From: Roseomonas aerilata DSM 19363
GTDB taxonomy: Bacteria > Pseudomonadota > Alphaproteobacteria > Acetobacterales > Acetobacteraceae
Assembly: GCF_000711725.1 (NCBI RefSeq)
Contig: NZ_JONP01000021.1
Location: 25,047 to 89,046 of the forward strand
Length of the DNA: 64,000 nucleotides
Direction: 5' to 3'
Made by a program: the position numbers and the translations under genes. This document shows, piece after piece, positions 32,886-41,442 of this stretch. The notes under the pieces were generated by a model. That model was not told the DNA's origin, ran no database searches, and saw only the letters and a list, made by a program, of their open reading frames with translations. Position 1 is the first letter of the stretch; each line of letters begins with the position of its first letter.

Positions 32886-33754
32886 CCGTTCACCACGTCG
32901 CCACCGTTCGGGTGCAGCACCTGGCCATTGATGTAGGAGCTGTCCGCGTTCGAGGCGAGGAAGATGTAGCTCGGCGCGACCTCGTCCGGCTGCCCCGCGC
33001 GGCCCATCTTGGCGGAGGCGCCGTGCTCGGCGGTCTTCTCGTCGGTGAAGCTGGCGGGGATCAGCGGCGTCCAGATCGGGCCGGGCGCCACGCCGTTCAC
33101 GCGGATCTTCCGCTTCTCGAAGAGCTGCTGCGACAGGCTGCGCGTGAAGGCGAGGATGGCGCCCTTCGTGCTCGAATAGTCGATCAGCTGCGGGCTGCCC
33201 TTATAGGCTGTGACGGAGGTGGTGTTGATGATCGCACCCCCCTCCGGCATGTGCGGCAGCGCGTTCTTGGCAACCCAGAAATAGCCGAGGATGTTCGTGC
33301 GGAAGGTGCGCTCGACCTGGGCCTCGTCGATCGTGGCGAAGTCCTCGTTCGTGTGCTGCTCGGCAGCGTTGTTCACCAGCACGTCAATGCGCCCGCCGAG
33401 GAAGCCCGCCGCGCGCGTCACGGCGTCGCGCACGAAGGCGGCGTCGCCCACGTCGCCGGCGATGCTCTCGCAGCGGCGCCCAGCGGCCTCGATGAGCCGC
33501 TTCGTCTCGGCGGCGTCCTCGTGCTCGTCCTTATAGAGGATGACGACGTCCGCGCCCTCCTTGGCAAAGCCGATCGCCACCGCGCGCCCGATGCCGGAAT
33601 CGCCGCCGGTGACGAGCGCCTTCTTGCCCTCCAGCTTGCCCGAGGCCCGCCAGTTCTCCATCGAGGATTGCGGGCGGGGCGTCATCTCCGCCTCGATGCC
33701 GGGCTGGTGCTCCTGGTGCTGCGGCGGCTGGGGAGTCTTCTGGTCGTCGGGCAT
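32882..33754 (-). CDS. SDR-family oxidoreductase (YghA-like, with N-terminal extension)
   Basis: SDR of 290 residues with a polar Gln/Pro-rich extension of about 40 residues (DDQKTPQPPQHQEHQPG) ahead of the core, as in YghA/general stress-type SDRs. The core has KKALVTGGDSGIGRAVAIGFA, VLVNNAAEQH, IINTTSVTAYKGS, YSSTKGAILAF and a C-terminal [17 protein letters not shown]. These enzymes are often stress-induced and of unknown substrate. The stop shares its four bases CTAG (32882-32885) with the stop of the UraD gene on the other strand, so the genes overlap tail to tail. Confidence 0.9.
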   Translation of the reverse strand: MPDDQKTPQPPQHQEHQPGIEAEMTPRPQSSMENWRASGKLEGKKALVTGGDSGIGRAVAIGFAKEGADVVILYKDEHEDAAETKRLIEAAGRRCESIAGDVGDAAFVRDAVTRAAGFLGGRIDVLVNNAAEQHTNEDFATIDEAQVERTFRTNILGYFWVAKNALPHMPEGGAIINTTSVTAYKGSPQLIDYSSTKGAILAFTRSLSQQLFEKRKIRVNGVAPGPIWTPLIPASFTDEKTAEHGASAKMGRAGQPDEVAPSYIFLASNADSSYINGQVLHPNGGDVVNG

Positions 33755-33871
33755 GCGCCGGGTCCTTTCGGGCTGGCCGGAAGAACGGGAGGCCGAAGCC
33801 GCAGTTTCGTTTGCCAGAACGCCCAGCACCATTAACCGGTTGATCAGTCCTTCCTGGCAGTCTCCGGCCGC

Positions 33872-34570
33872 ATGAGCACGCAGACAGTGCAGGCCCTGGC
33901 GCCGCGAACGGGCCGCGCCGTGAAGGCGGTCGCCAAGACGGCGGATTTCAAGGGCGCGCTGGCCCGGGCCCAGGCGCCCTTCGTGCCGGTGCGGGCAGCG
34001 GCGGCCGCCCGTCCGACCGAGGCGACCCGCGCGGCAGGACCGGATGCGGCCTTCCGCAACCGGATCGCGGCACAGGAGAGCGCGGCCGCCGGCTGGGGCG
34101 CGCGCAACGCCGCCTCCGGGGCGCTCGGCCGCTACCAGTTGTTGCCCGTCGCGCTCCGCGACATCGGCTGGCAGGACGCCTCCGGCAATTGGACCGAAAG
34201 GGCCGCGGCGGCGGGGGTGCGGAGCGAGGCCGATTTCCTCGCCAACCCCTCCGCGCAGGAGGCGGCGATGGGGCAATACCTCGCACGGACGGAGCGGCAG
34301 TTGAGCGCCAACGGGGCCCTGGGTGCCGCCGGGCGGACGGTGAAGGCGAGCGACGGCCAGCCCGTGACGCTCACGGAGGCCGGCCTCGTTGCCGCCGCCC
34401 ACCGCCGCGGCGCGGGCGCGGTGGCGCGCTGGCTGGAGCACCGAACCCGCACGCCGGACGCCCCGGTGCCCGAGGCCAGCCGCGCCGCCTTCGCGGGGGT
34501 GGAGCGGCGGCTGCGGGACTTCTCGGACCTCTCCTACGCCGCGCGGGCGGGGGTCAGCCCTTCCGCATGA
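33872..34570 (+). CDS. Lysozyme-like/transglycosylase-like domain protein, no signal peptide
   Basis: A 232-residue protein. The N-terminal 60 residues are basic and Ala-rich, without a recognisable signal peptide. Residues of about 65-200 resemble lysozyme-fold transglycosylases: AAQESAAAGWGARNAASGALGRYQLLPVALRDIGW has the Glu and the ALGRYQ motif, with later AGLVAAAHRRGAGAVARWL. Such domains cleave peptidoglycan. The lack of export signal suggests either secretion by an unusual route, for example through a flagellar or other apparatus, or a different function. Its 3' end overlaps the GNAT gene on the opposite strand by 17 bases. Confidence 0.72.
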   Translation: MSTQTVQALAPRTGRAVKAVAKTADFKGALARAQAPFVPVRAAAAARPTEATRAAGPDAAFRNRIAAQESAAAGWGARNAASGALGRYQLLPVALRDIGWQDASGNWTERAAAAGVRSEADFLANPSAQEAAMGQYLARTERQLSANGALGAAGRTVKASDGQPVTLTEAGLVAAAHRRGAGAVARWLEHRTRTPDAPVPEASRAAFAGVERRLRDFSDLSYAARAGVSPSA

Positions 34571-35042
34571 ACAGCACGGGCATGGAAAGCCCGCCCGGAA
34601 GCGCCCGCTCGCCCGGCCGGTCGGCCACGTAGCCGAGGCTCTCGTAGAAGGGCACCGCGTTGAGATAGGCGCGCAGCATGAAGCGCGCGCAGCCGGCCGC
34701 CCGCGCCCGTTCCTCGGCGGCACGCACCAGGCGGGTCGCCAGCCCCTGCCGGGCCGCCCTGGGATGGACGAAGACCTTGCGGATGCGGCCGAGGCCGTCC
34801 CCCTGCCCCAGCCAGCCGGCGCTGCCGAGGATCGCCCCCTCCCCCTCCGCCACCCAGACATCGCTCTCGGCGACCTCGGACGCGTAGGTCGGTTCCCGCA
34901 GCATCGCGTCGTAGGCCGGAGCGAGAGCGGGCGGATAGGCTGTGGCGAGCGCCGCAAAGGAGGCGGACTGCATCGCGACCAGGGCGGGCATCTCCCCCGG
35001 TCGCAGGGGGCGCAGGATCGCGCCGGGGGTGGAAGGGTTCAT
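34554..35042 (-). CDS. GNAT-family N-acetyltransferase
   Basis: Acetyltransferase of 162 residues. The acetyl-CoA-binding motif A is seen at IRKVFVHPRAARQGLATRLVRAAEE and the motif B tail at LNAVPFYESLGYVADRPGE. The substrate is unknown. It ends with VLFMRKG; the stop lies inside the 3' end of the plus-strand lysozyme-like gene, a 17-base convergent overlap. Confidence 0.88.
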   Translation of the reverse strand: MNPSTPGAILRPLRPGEMPALVAMQSASFAALATAYPPALAPAYDAMLREPTYASEVAESDVWVAEGEGAILGSAGWLGQGDGLGRIRKVFVHPRAARQGLATRLVRAAEERARAAGCARFMLRAYLNAVPFYESLGYVADRPGERALPGGLSMPVLFMRKG

Positions 35043-35139
35043 CGCGGGCTCCTGAACTCGACCCGGCGGACGGGCGGGCGCAGGATCGAGGGATGTGGAA
35101 GGGCCGCCAAGGTCCGGAATTGTGAAAGAGGAGCGCTGG

Positions 35140-36126
35140 ATGAGCCGGATTGCCATGACTCTCGGACGCCGCGGCCTGGGAGCGCTGGCAGGCGGGCTGC
35201 TCGCGGCGCCGGCGGTGCACGCGCAGGCGGCCTTCCCTAACCGGCCGATCCGGGTGGTGATCGCCTTCGCGGCCGGCGGCAACTCGGACACGATGTCCCG
35301 GCTGATCCAGCCGAAGCTGTCGGAATTCCTCGGCCAGACGGTGGTGGTGGAGAACCGCACGGGCGCGGGCGGCGCACTGGCCGCGGGGCAGGTCATGCAG
35401 GCGCCGGCTGACGGGCACACGCTGCTCTTCGACGCGGCCTCCTTCATTATCGCCCAGTTCATCAACCGCAACCTGCCCTTCGACTACGAGCGCGACTTCA
35501 CCCCGGTCGGGATGGTGGCGGAGGTGCCCTATATCCTGGCGGTGCCGACCTCGACCGGGATCACGGACCTGAAGGGCTACCTCGAGAAGGCGCGGGCCAC
35601 GCCGGGCGGCATGCCCTATGGCTCGCCGGGCGTGGGAAACACGGGGCATCTGGCGGGCGCCCTGCTGTCGCACCGCTCCGGCGTCCGGATGGAGCACATC
35701 CCCTATCGCGGCGGCGCGGAGGTGGCGCGGGACCTGGCGGGGAACACGCTGCCCTCCGGCTACCTCTCGGCCAATTCGCTGCAACCGGTGATCGATGCCG
35801 GGAAGGCACGCCCGATCGCGCTCACCTCCGGTGTCCGGCGTGGGGGGATCGAGGGAGTACCGACGATCGCGGAATCCGGCTTCCCCGGCTTCGACCTGAC
35901 GAGCTGGAACGCGATGTTCTGCCGCACGGGTACGCCCGAGCCGATCCGGAGGAAGCTGGAGGAGGCGGTGGAGTTCGCGACGAAGGACGAGGAGGTGCGG
36001 CGGCGCCTCGCCGCCATGGGCGCCTCCGCCGTGCCGGCGGATGCCGAGGGGCTGGCCCGGCGGCTGGTGAGCGAACGGGAGGTGGTGAAGGGGCTGATGC
36101 GGGATACCGGCATCAGCTTCGGGTAG
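35140..36126 (+). CDS. Bug-family tripartite tricarboxylate transporter substrate-binding protein
   Basis: Periplasmic binding protein of 328 residues of the TctC/Bug family. The signal peptide runs to about residue 29 (ALAGGLLAAPAVHAQA). The mature protein has FPNRPIRVVIAFAAGGNSDT, the conserved VVVENRTGAGGALAAG loop, a DGHTLLF motif, GMPYGSPGVGNTGHLAG and PTIAESGFPGFDLTSWNAM. The family binds small carboxylates such as tricarboxylates or nicotinate-like acids. It stands without tctA/tctB, as is usual for the many Bug proteins in this group of bacteria. GAGGAG precedes ATG 35140. Confidence 0.93.
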   Translation: MSRIAMTLGRRGLGALAGGLLAAPAVHAQAAFPNRPIRVVIAFAAGGNSDTMSRLIQPKLSEFLGQTVVVENRTGAGGALAAGQVMQAPADGHTLLFDAASFIIAQFINRNLPFDYERDFTPVGMVAEVPYILAVPTSTGITDLKGYLEKARATPGGMPYGSPGVGNTGHLAGALLSHRSGVRMEHIPYRGGAEVARDLAGNTLPSGYLSANSLQPVIDAGKARPIALTSGVRRGGIEGVPTIAESGFPGFDLTSWNAMFCRTGTPEPIRRKLEEAVEFATKDEEVRRRLAAMGASAVPADAEGLARRLVSEREVVKGLMRDTGISFG

Positions 36127-36134
36127 AAGCAAGG

Positions 36135-36156
36135 CTGGGGGAGTGAACTCCCCCAG
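36135..36156. terminator. Hairpin CTGGGGGAGT/ACTCCCCCAG
   Basis: Perfect 10-bp arms at 36135-36144 and 36147-36156 around GA, beginning 9 bases after the Bug-protein stop. First of three hairpins in the gap before ndk. Confidence 0.7.
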
Positions 36157-36165
36157 GCCCCCTCC

Positions 36166-36183
36166 TTCTTCTTTCCAGAAGAA
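36166..36183. repeat. Hairpin TTCTTCT/AGAAGAA, loop TTCC
   Basis: Arms at 36166-36172 and 36177-36183; loop TTCC, as in the 14551-14588 hairpin. It is followed by AAAAAG, which would be a U-tract for a transcript from the minus strand. Confidence 0.55.
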
Positions 36184-36197
36184 AAAAGATGGGGGTT

Positions 36198-36217
36198 CGG
36201 GGGAATTCCTTCCCCCG
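36198..36217. terminator. Hairpin CGGGGGAA/TTCCCCCG, loop TTCC
   Basis: Perfect 8-bp arms (36198-36205 and 36210-36217) around TTCC, 17 bases from the ndk stop. It probably ends ndk on the minus strand. Confidence 0.6.
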
Positions 36218-36234
36218 ACCTTCCTTGGCTTACT

Positions 36235-36657
36235 TCAGCCGACGATCTCGTGGCCGGCGAAGAAGAAGGCGATCTCGGTCGCCGCGTTCTCCGGGCTGTC
36301 CGAGCCGTGGACCGAGTTCGCCTCGATGCTCTCGGCAAACAGCTTGCGGACGGTGCCCTCGGCCGCGTTGGCGGGGTTGGTGGCGCCCATGATCTCGCGG
36401 TGCTTGGCCACCGCGTCCTCGCCCTCGAGCACCTGCACGACCACGGGGCCGGAGGTCATGAAGGAGACGAGGTCCTTGAAGAAGGGCCGCTCCTTGTGAA
36501 CGCCGTAGAAGGTCTCGGCCATGGACTGGGTCATCTGGATGCGGCGCTGCGCAACGATCCGGAGGCCCTTCTCCTCGAAGACAGCGTTGATCTTGCCGGT
36601 CAGGTTCCGGCGGGTCGCGTCGGGCTTGAGGATGCTGAAGGTGCGCTCGATGGCCAT
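36235..36657 (-). CDS. ndk: Nucleoside diphosphate kinase
   Basis: Balances nucleoside triphosphate pools by moving the gamma phosphate between NTPs and NDPs, in the cytoplasm. The protein is 140 residues, the normal bacterial length. It begins [20 protein letters not shown] with the conserved Lys11, has [18 protein letters not shown] for nucleotide contact, and NSVHGSDS with the phosphorylated His117. It is a single-copy core gene and stands alone here, with 65 bases to the nhaA stop upstream. Confidence 0.97.
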   Translation of the reverse strand: MAIERTFSILKPDATRRNLTGKINAVFEEKGLRIVAQRRIQMTQSMAETFYGVHKERPFFKDLVSFMTSGPVVVQVLEGEDAVAKHREIMGATNPANAAEGTVRKLFAESIEANSVHGSDSPENAATEIAFFFAGHEIVG

Positions 36658-36722
36658 GGTGGCGGGTTCCCTTGGTTGGTCAGGGGGCCGGTAGCGGCGC
36701 CGGGCGCTCTCGGCAAGGGGGG

Positions 36723-37910
36723 TCAGCGGGAGGGGGTCGGGGGGAAGTCGCTCCGCGCGACCCGCAGCAGGGCGTAGCCGAGCAGCCCCGAGAGGAAGGA
36801 GCCGCCGAGGATCCCGATCTTGGCCTCCGCCTGCAGCATCTCGTTGCCCGGGAAGGCAAGGAGGGTGACGAAGAGGCTCATCGTGAAGCCGATCCCGCAG
36901 AGAAGGGCGGTGCCGAAGAGCTGCGTGCGGCTGGCATAGGCCGGCATATCCGCGAGGCCGAGGCGGATGGCCAGGGTCGCCGCGGCGAAGACCCCGATGG
37001 CCTTGCCGATCAGCAGGCCGAGCCCGACGCCCAGCGTGACCGGCGCCGCCAGGGCCTCGGCGGGCAGGTTGAGGAAGGGCACGCCCGCATTCGCCAACCC
37101 GAAGACCGGCACGATGATGAAGCTGACGGGAACGGCGAGGGCGTGTTCCAGCCGGTGGAGCGGACTCAGCGTCTCGTCGTCCGGGGCAGCGACGCGGTGG
37201 CGGAGCGGGATGGTCAGGGCCAGGAAGACCCCGGCCAGGGTGGCGTGCACGCCCGAGCGCAGCATCAGCACCCAGAGCACGGCGCCGAGCGCCAGATAGG
37301 GCCAGAGCTTCAGCACGCCGAAGCGGTTCATCGCGGCCAGGACCGCGATTACCGCGGCGGCCGCGGCGAGGTCGGGCACCGAGAGGCCGCCGGTGTAGAA
37401 GACCGCGATGATGGCCACGGCGCCGAGGTCGTCGATGATGGCCAGCGCCGCCAGGAACACCCGGAGCGAGGCCGGAACGCGCTTGCCCAGCAAGGAAAGG
37501 ACGCCCAGGGCGAAGGCGATGTCGGTCGCGGTGGGGATGGCCCAGCCATGCGAGGTGGCGGCTGGGTTGAGCAGCAGGAAGACGACGGCCGGTACCAGCA
37601 TCCCCCCGGCGGCGGCCAGGCCCGGCAGCGCGCGCCGCGGCCAGGTCGCGAGTTGCCCGTCGATGGCCTCGCGCTTGATCTCCATGCCCACGAAGAGGAA
37701 GAAGAAGGCCATCAGCCCGTCATTGATCCACTCCGCCATCGGCAGCGGGCCGAGATGGGCGTGCAGCACCGCCTGGTAGGCACCGTTCAGCGGCGTGTTG
37801 GCGATGACCAGCGCGAGGGCGGCCGCCCCCATCAGCACGAGCCCGCCGGAGGATTCCGCCTCCAGAAAGCGGCGGAGGGCGCTCGTCGGCGCGTGGCGGG
37901 GCTCGGCCAT
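36723..37910 (-). CDS. nhaA: Na+/H+ antiporter NhaA
   Basis: Inner-membrane sodium/proton antiporter of 395 residues with 11-12 hydrophobic segments. The ion-binding residues are all present: Asp130 in ATDIAFALG, and Asp160-Asp161 in [12 protein letters not shown], the pair essential in E. coli NhaA. Also seen are [19 protein letters not shown] near the N-terminus and [21 protein letters not shown] in the last helices. ATG 37910 is chosen as the start; an upstream in-frame start adds only charged residues. It protects against sodium and alkaline stress. Not clearly linked to ndk. Confidence 0.95.
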   Translation of the reverse strand: MAEPRHAPTSALRRFLEAESSGGLVLMGAAALALVIANTPLNGAYQAVLHAHLGPLPMAEWINDGLMAFFFLFVGMEIKREAIDGQLATWPRRALPGLAAAGGMLVPAVVFLLLNPAATSHGWAIPTATDIAFALGVLSLLGKRVPASLRVFLAALAIIDDLGAVAIIAVFYTGGLSVPDLAAAAAVIAVLAAMNRFGVLKLWPYLALGAVLWVLMLRSGVHATLAGVFLALTIPLRHRVAAPDDETLSPLHRLEHALAVPVSFIIVPVFGLANAGVPFLNLPAEALAAPVTLGVGLGLLIGKAIGVFAAATLAIRLGLADMPAYASRTQLFGTALLCGIGFTMSLFVTLLAFPGNEMLQAEAKIGILGGSFLSGLLGYALLRVARSDFPPTPSR

Positions 37911-38047
37911 GCTCGTTCCTTCTCTTCGTCGGCCCCGGCCTAGCACGCGCCACACCACCCGCAAGGGCCGCCCTTCCGGCGCACGGCAGCGCTGCGTTGC
38001 ACAACGGATCGTTCCAACGGGGCCCCGGGCGGTATAGAAGCCGTGTC

Positions 38048-39931
38048 ATGACCGTCCTCGCCCTTCGCGACCTGACCATCCGCATGGCCGGCCGCACCCT
38101 GCTGGACGGCGCCAACCTTCAGCTCGACCCCGGCCGCAAGCTGGGGCTGGTGGGGCGGAACGGCGCCGGGAAGTCCACGCTGTTCCGCGCCCTGACCGGC
38201 GCCCTCTCGCCCGATGGCGGCGAGGTCCGCATCGCGGCGCGGGCGCGCATGGCCCATGTGGCGCAGGAGCAGCCGGGGACCGACGTGTCGCTGATCGATA
38301 CTGTGCTGGCGGCTGATACCGAGCGCGCGGCGCTGCTGGCCGAGATGGAGCACGGCGATCCCGCCCGCGTGGCAGAGGTGCAGGAGCGGCTGATCGCGAT
38401 CGGCGCCGACGCCGCGCCCGCGCGCGCCGGCGCGGTGCTGGCGGGCCTCGGCTTCGACGGCGCGGCGCAGCTCCGCCCGGTGCGGGAGTATTCGGGCGGC
38501 TGGCGGATGCGCGTGGCGCTGGCCTGCGCACTCTCGCTCGAGCCCGACCTGCTGCTGCTGGACGAGCCGACGAACCACCTCGACCTCGAGGCAACGATCT
38601 GGCTGGAGGGCTGGATCAAGCGCTTCCCGGGTGCGGCCATCATCATCTCCCACGACCGGGAAGTGCTGGACGAGTGCGTGGACAGCATCGCCCATCTCGA
38701 CCGCGGCAAGATCACGACTTATCCGGGCGGCTACTCCGAGTTCGTGCGCATCCGCACGGAGCGCATGGCCCAGCAGGCCGCGGCTAACGTGAAGATCATG
38801 GCCGAGCGCGCCCATATGCAGGCCTTCGTGGACCGCTTCCGCGCCAAGGCGAGCAAGGCGCGGCAGGCGCAGTCCCGCATCAAGGCACTGGAGAAGCTGC
38901 CGCCCGTGATGGCGACGGTGGAGGACGGGCCGACGCGCTTCGAGTTCCCCGACCCGGTGGAGGTCGCGCCGCCGATCCTGACGATGTACGGCGCCTCCGT
39001 TGGCTACGGGAACCGCACCATCCTCAGCGGCCTCGGCCTGCGCCTGGACCAGGAGGACCGCGTCGCGCTGCTCGGCGCCAATGGCAACGGCAAGTCCACG
39101 CTGGCGAAGCTCATCGCGGGCAAGCTGGAGCCGAGCTCGGGCGAGGTCCGGCGCACGCCGCGGCTGAAGATCGGCTATTTCGACCAGCATCAGGCGGAAG
39201 CGCTGGACCCTAACGGCACCCCGCTCTCCCATATGCAGGCGGTGATGCCCAAGGCGACGATCACCCAGGTGCGCGGCCAGCTCGCGCGCTTCGGCCTCGA
39301 CGTGGACCGGGCGACAACGAAGATCAGCGACTGCTCGGGCGGTGAGAAGGCGCGGCTGCTGCTGGCGCTCACCACGCGGGACGCGCCGCAGCTCCTCATC
39401 CTCGACGAGCCGACGAACCACCTCGACATCGACGCGCGCGAGGCGATGGTCCGCGCGCTGGCCGAGTACAAGGGTGCCGTCGTGATCATCACCCATGACC
39501 CGCACATGGTGGAGCTGGCTGCGGACCAGCTCTGGCTGGTGGCGGACGGGCAGGTAAAGCCTTTCGACGGCGACCTCGCCGACTACCGCGCCTGGCTGGC
39601 CGGCCGCGCCCGGGACGCGCGCAGCGAGGCCCGCGCCGCGGCGCGGGGCGAGGCGGATGCGCCCGCCAAGCCCACCGCGGCCAGCCGCGCGGCGGCCCGG
39701 GCGGCACTGGCGCCGATCAAGGAGCGCGTACGCGAGATCGAGGCGCGGATGGAGAAGCTGAAGCTGGAGGACCGGCTGCTGGAGAAGAAGCTCTCCAACA
39801 CCGAGACCTACGCGCGCTTCAAGCCCGCCGATATCGCCTGGGCGAACACGCGCCGCGCCGCCATCGCCGCCACGCTGGAGAAGCTGGAGGAGGAGTGGCT
39901 GGAGCTCTCGGAGAAGCTGGAGGCGGCCTGA
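38048..39931 (+). CDS. ABC-F family ATPase (Uup/EttA-like)
   Basis: Soluble twin-ATPase protein of 627 residues, with no membrane domain. The first Walker A is GRNGAGKST and the second GANGNGKST. Signature motifs are YSGGWRMRVALA and CSGGEKARLLLA, and Walker B motifs LLLLDEPTNHLD and LLILDEPTNHLD. The interdomain linker (about 240-300) is rich in charged residues (AERAHMQAFVDRFRAKASKA), and a C-terminal coiled coil (about 560-627, IEARMEKLKLEDRLLEKKL) follows. ABC-F proteins act on the ribosome; this one is closest to the Uup type by its C-terminal coil. The start is ATG 38048. Confidence 0.93.
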   Translation: MTVLALRDLTIRMAGRTLLDGANLQLDPGRKLGLVGRNGAGKSTLFRALTGALSPDGGEVRIAARARMAHVAQEQPGTDVSLIDTVLAADTERAALLAEMEHGDPARVAEVQERLIAIGADAAPARAGAVLAGLGFDGAAQLRPVREYSGGWRMRVALACALSLEPDLLLLDEPTNHLDLEATIWLEGWIKRFPGAAIIISHDREVLDECVDSIAHLDRGKITTYPGGYSEFVRIRTERMAQQAAANVKIMAERAHMQAFVDRFRAKASKARQAQSRIKALEKLPPVMATVEDGPTRFEFPDPVEVAPPILTMYGASVGYGNRTILSGLGLRLDQEDRVALLGANGNGKSTLAKLIAGKLEPSSGEVRRTPRLKIGYFDQHQAEALDPNGTPLSHMQAVMPKATITQVRGQLARFGLDVDRATTKISDCSGGEKARLLLALTTRDAPQLLILDEPTNHLDIDAREAMVRALAEYKGAVVIITHDPHMVELAADQLWLVADGQVKPFDGDLADYRAWLAGRARDARSEARAAARGEADAPAKPTAASRAAARAALAPIKERVREIEARMEKLKLEDRLLEKKLSNTETYARFKPADIAWANTRRAAIAATLEKLEEEWLELSEKLEAA

Positions 39932-39964
39932 GGGCCGCCCCTGCCACAAGCGGCGGGCTGGTCC

Positions 39965-40213
39965 TCAGGCCGGGCGGCGCGCCTGCACGCCGGCGGCACG
40001 CTCCGCGCGCACCCGGTTCACCACCATGCGGTCGTGCAGCTGCGCGATGGTGGTCGAGCCCGTGCGCGTGAACAGGAACGGCAGCAGCGCGTGCACGAAG
40101 CAGGCGAGCGAGCCGACCAGCATGCGCCAGCCGAACCAGGCGGCGGTGTGCATGTGTTCCGTATAGGTCTCGCCCACGGAGGCGGGGTGGTCCGTGAAGG
40201 AAGGGGTCGGCAT
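39965..40213 (-). CDS. DUF6356 family small membrane protein
   Basis: An 82-residue protein, recognised as DUF6356 by SFTDHPASVGETYTEHMHTAAWFGWRML and the hydrophobic VGSLACFVHALLPFLFTRTGS segment, which makes one probable membrane helix, followed by LHDRMVVNR. The start at ATG 40213 is preferred over an upstream GTG because GAGGAG lies 9 bases before it. Function unknown. It is divergent from the Lrp regulator, with about 96 bases between starts. Confidence 0.8.
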   Translation of the reverse strand: MPTPSFTDHPASVGETYTEHMHTAAWFGWRMLVGSLACFVHALLPFLFTRTGSTTIAQLHDRMVVNRVRAERAAGVQARRPA

Positions 40214-40309
40214 GGGCGTCGGCTCCTCGGGCACTCGGCCGATGATAGGCGCCTCCGCCCGGCAAGGGATTGCGTTCCCTGCCCACTTTCCGGAAGATCG
40301 CGCGATCCT

Positions 40310-40810
40310 ATGCCCGGATCAGTCAGTTTGGAGCAAAATTTTACCCCGCTCGACGGGTTCGATCGCAAGATCCTCGAATGCCTGCAGGAGGACGCGACCC
40401 TCTCGGTCGCCGAGGTGGCGCAGCGCGCGGGCCTCTCCCCCTCCCCCTGCTGGCGCCGCATCCGGCGGCTGGAGGAGGAGGGGGTGATCCGCCGGCGCGT
40501 GGCCCTGCTGGATGCCGCGAAGATGCGCGTCGGCGTCACGGTCTTCGTCACCATCCGTACCAACCGGCACAGCATGGACTGGGCCGAGCGCTTCTGCCGG
40601 GCGGTGAGCGCCATCCCGGAGGTGCTCGAATTCCACCGGATGAGCGGCAGCGTGGATTACCTGTTGCGCGTGGTGGTGCCGGACATCGCGGCCTATGACG
40701 GCGTCTACAAGCGGCTGATCGAGATGGCGGACCTCTTCGACGTGAGTTCCAGCTTCTCGATGGAGCAGATCAAGTACACGACGGCACTCCCCACGGGCTA
40801 CGCCCCGTGA
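40310..40810 (+). CDS. Lrp/AsnC-family transcriptional regulator
   Basis: A 166-residue regulator. The N-terminal HTH is seen in DGFDRKILECLQEDATLSVAEVAQRAGLSPSPCWRRIRRLEEEGVI. The C-terminal RAM ligand-binding domain includes FVTIRTNRHSMDWAERF, VLEFHRMSGSVDYLLRVVVPD and the final LFDVSSSFSMEQIKYTTALP. Members sense amino acids. The stop overlaps the start of the MOSC pseudogene by 4 bases (GTGA at 40807-40810), so that gene would be cotranslated and may be a target or partner. Confidence 0.92.
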   Translation: MPGSVSLEQNFTPLDGFDRKILECLQEDATLSVAEVAQRAGLSPSPCWRRIRRLEEEGVIRRRVALLDAAKMRVGVTVFVTIRTNRHSMDWAERFCRAVSAIPEVLEFHRMSGSVDYLLRVVVPDIAAYDGVYKRLIEMADLFDVSSSFSMEQIKYTTALPTGYAP

Positions 40811-41384
40811 GCCGCGACCTTTTCGGCGAGGTGCCGCGGGGGCCCGGACCTCTGGGCGCGCCCGTGCCCGGCTCTATGCTGGCGCGGCTGATCGACGGCC
40901 CCGTGGCGCCCGGCCGCCTCGCCTGGATCGGCCTGCGCCCGGCCCGGCGGGCGCCGATGCGGGTCGTGGAGACCGCCATCGTCGAGGAAGGCCAGGCCTG
41001 GTGGGGGATCGTTTCTCCAGCAGCCGCAACGGCGCGCGGCAGGTGACGATCGCCTCGGCCGAGCAGCTTCGGGCCATCGCCGGCTATCTCTCAGCGGCCG
41101 AGGTCGCGCCGGAGCGGCTGCGACGGAACCTGGTGGTGGAGGGCATCAACCTCTCGGCCCTGCGGAACCGGCGCTTTCGGGTGGGCGAGGCCGTGCTGGA
41201 ATACTCGGGCGACTGCCATCCCTGTTCGCGCATGGACGAGGAACTCGGCCCCGGCGGCTACAACGCTGTGCGCGGCCATGGCGGCATCACCGCGCGGGTG
41301 CTGGAGGGCGGCACGATACGGCGGGGCGATGCGGTGCTGCGCCTGCTGGACACCCCACCTGACGGGACCGGGGTTCTGCCCTAG
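40807..41384 (+). pseudogene. MOSC-domain protein, broken by a single-base frameshift near 40996
   Basis: Two adjoining frames together make one MOSC-domain protein. Frame one (40807-41046) runs through MLARLIDGPVAPGRLAWIGL and ends VVETAIVEEGQ before going out of phase. Frame two, from about 41001, continues with VGDRFSSSRNGARQVTIASAEQL, then LVVEGINLSALR, and the conserved sulfur-carrying Cys in GDCHPCSRMDEELG. Restoring one G in CAGGCCTG near 40995-40996 would give EEGQGLVGDRF, the family's usual text. MOSC proteins move sulfur or molybdenum cofactor. The lesion is either a real mutation or a sequencing/assembly error. GTG 40807 overlaps the Lrp stop. Confidence 0.85.
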
Positions 41385-41442
41385 CCTGCGCCTCGGGGCA
41401 TGCGCCGGCCGGGCGCCATGCCCGGCAAGAGGGGAAGCGCGC

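Noticed and set aside
40234..40310. Possible tRNA or leader structure between the DUF6356 and Lrp genes
   Set aside because: No cloverleaf arms or T-loop sequence; the 96-base gap is best explained as a divergent promoter.
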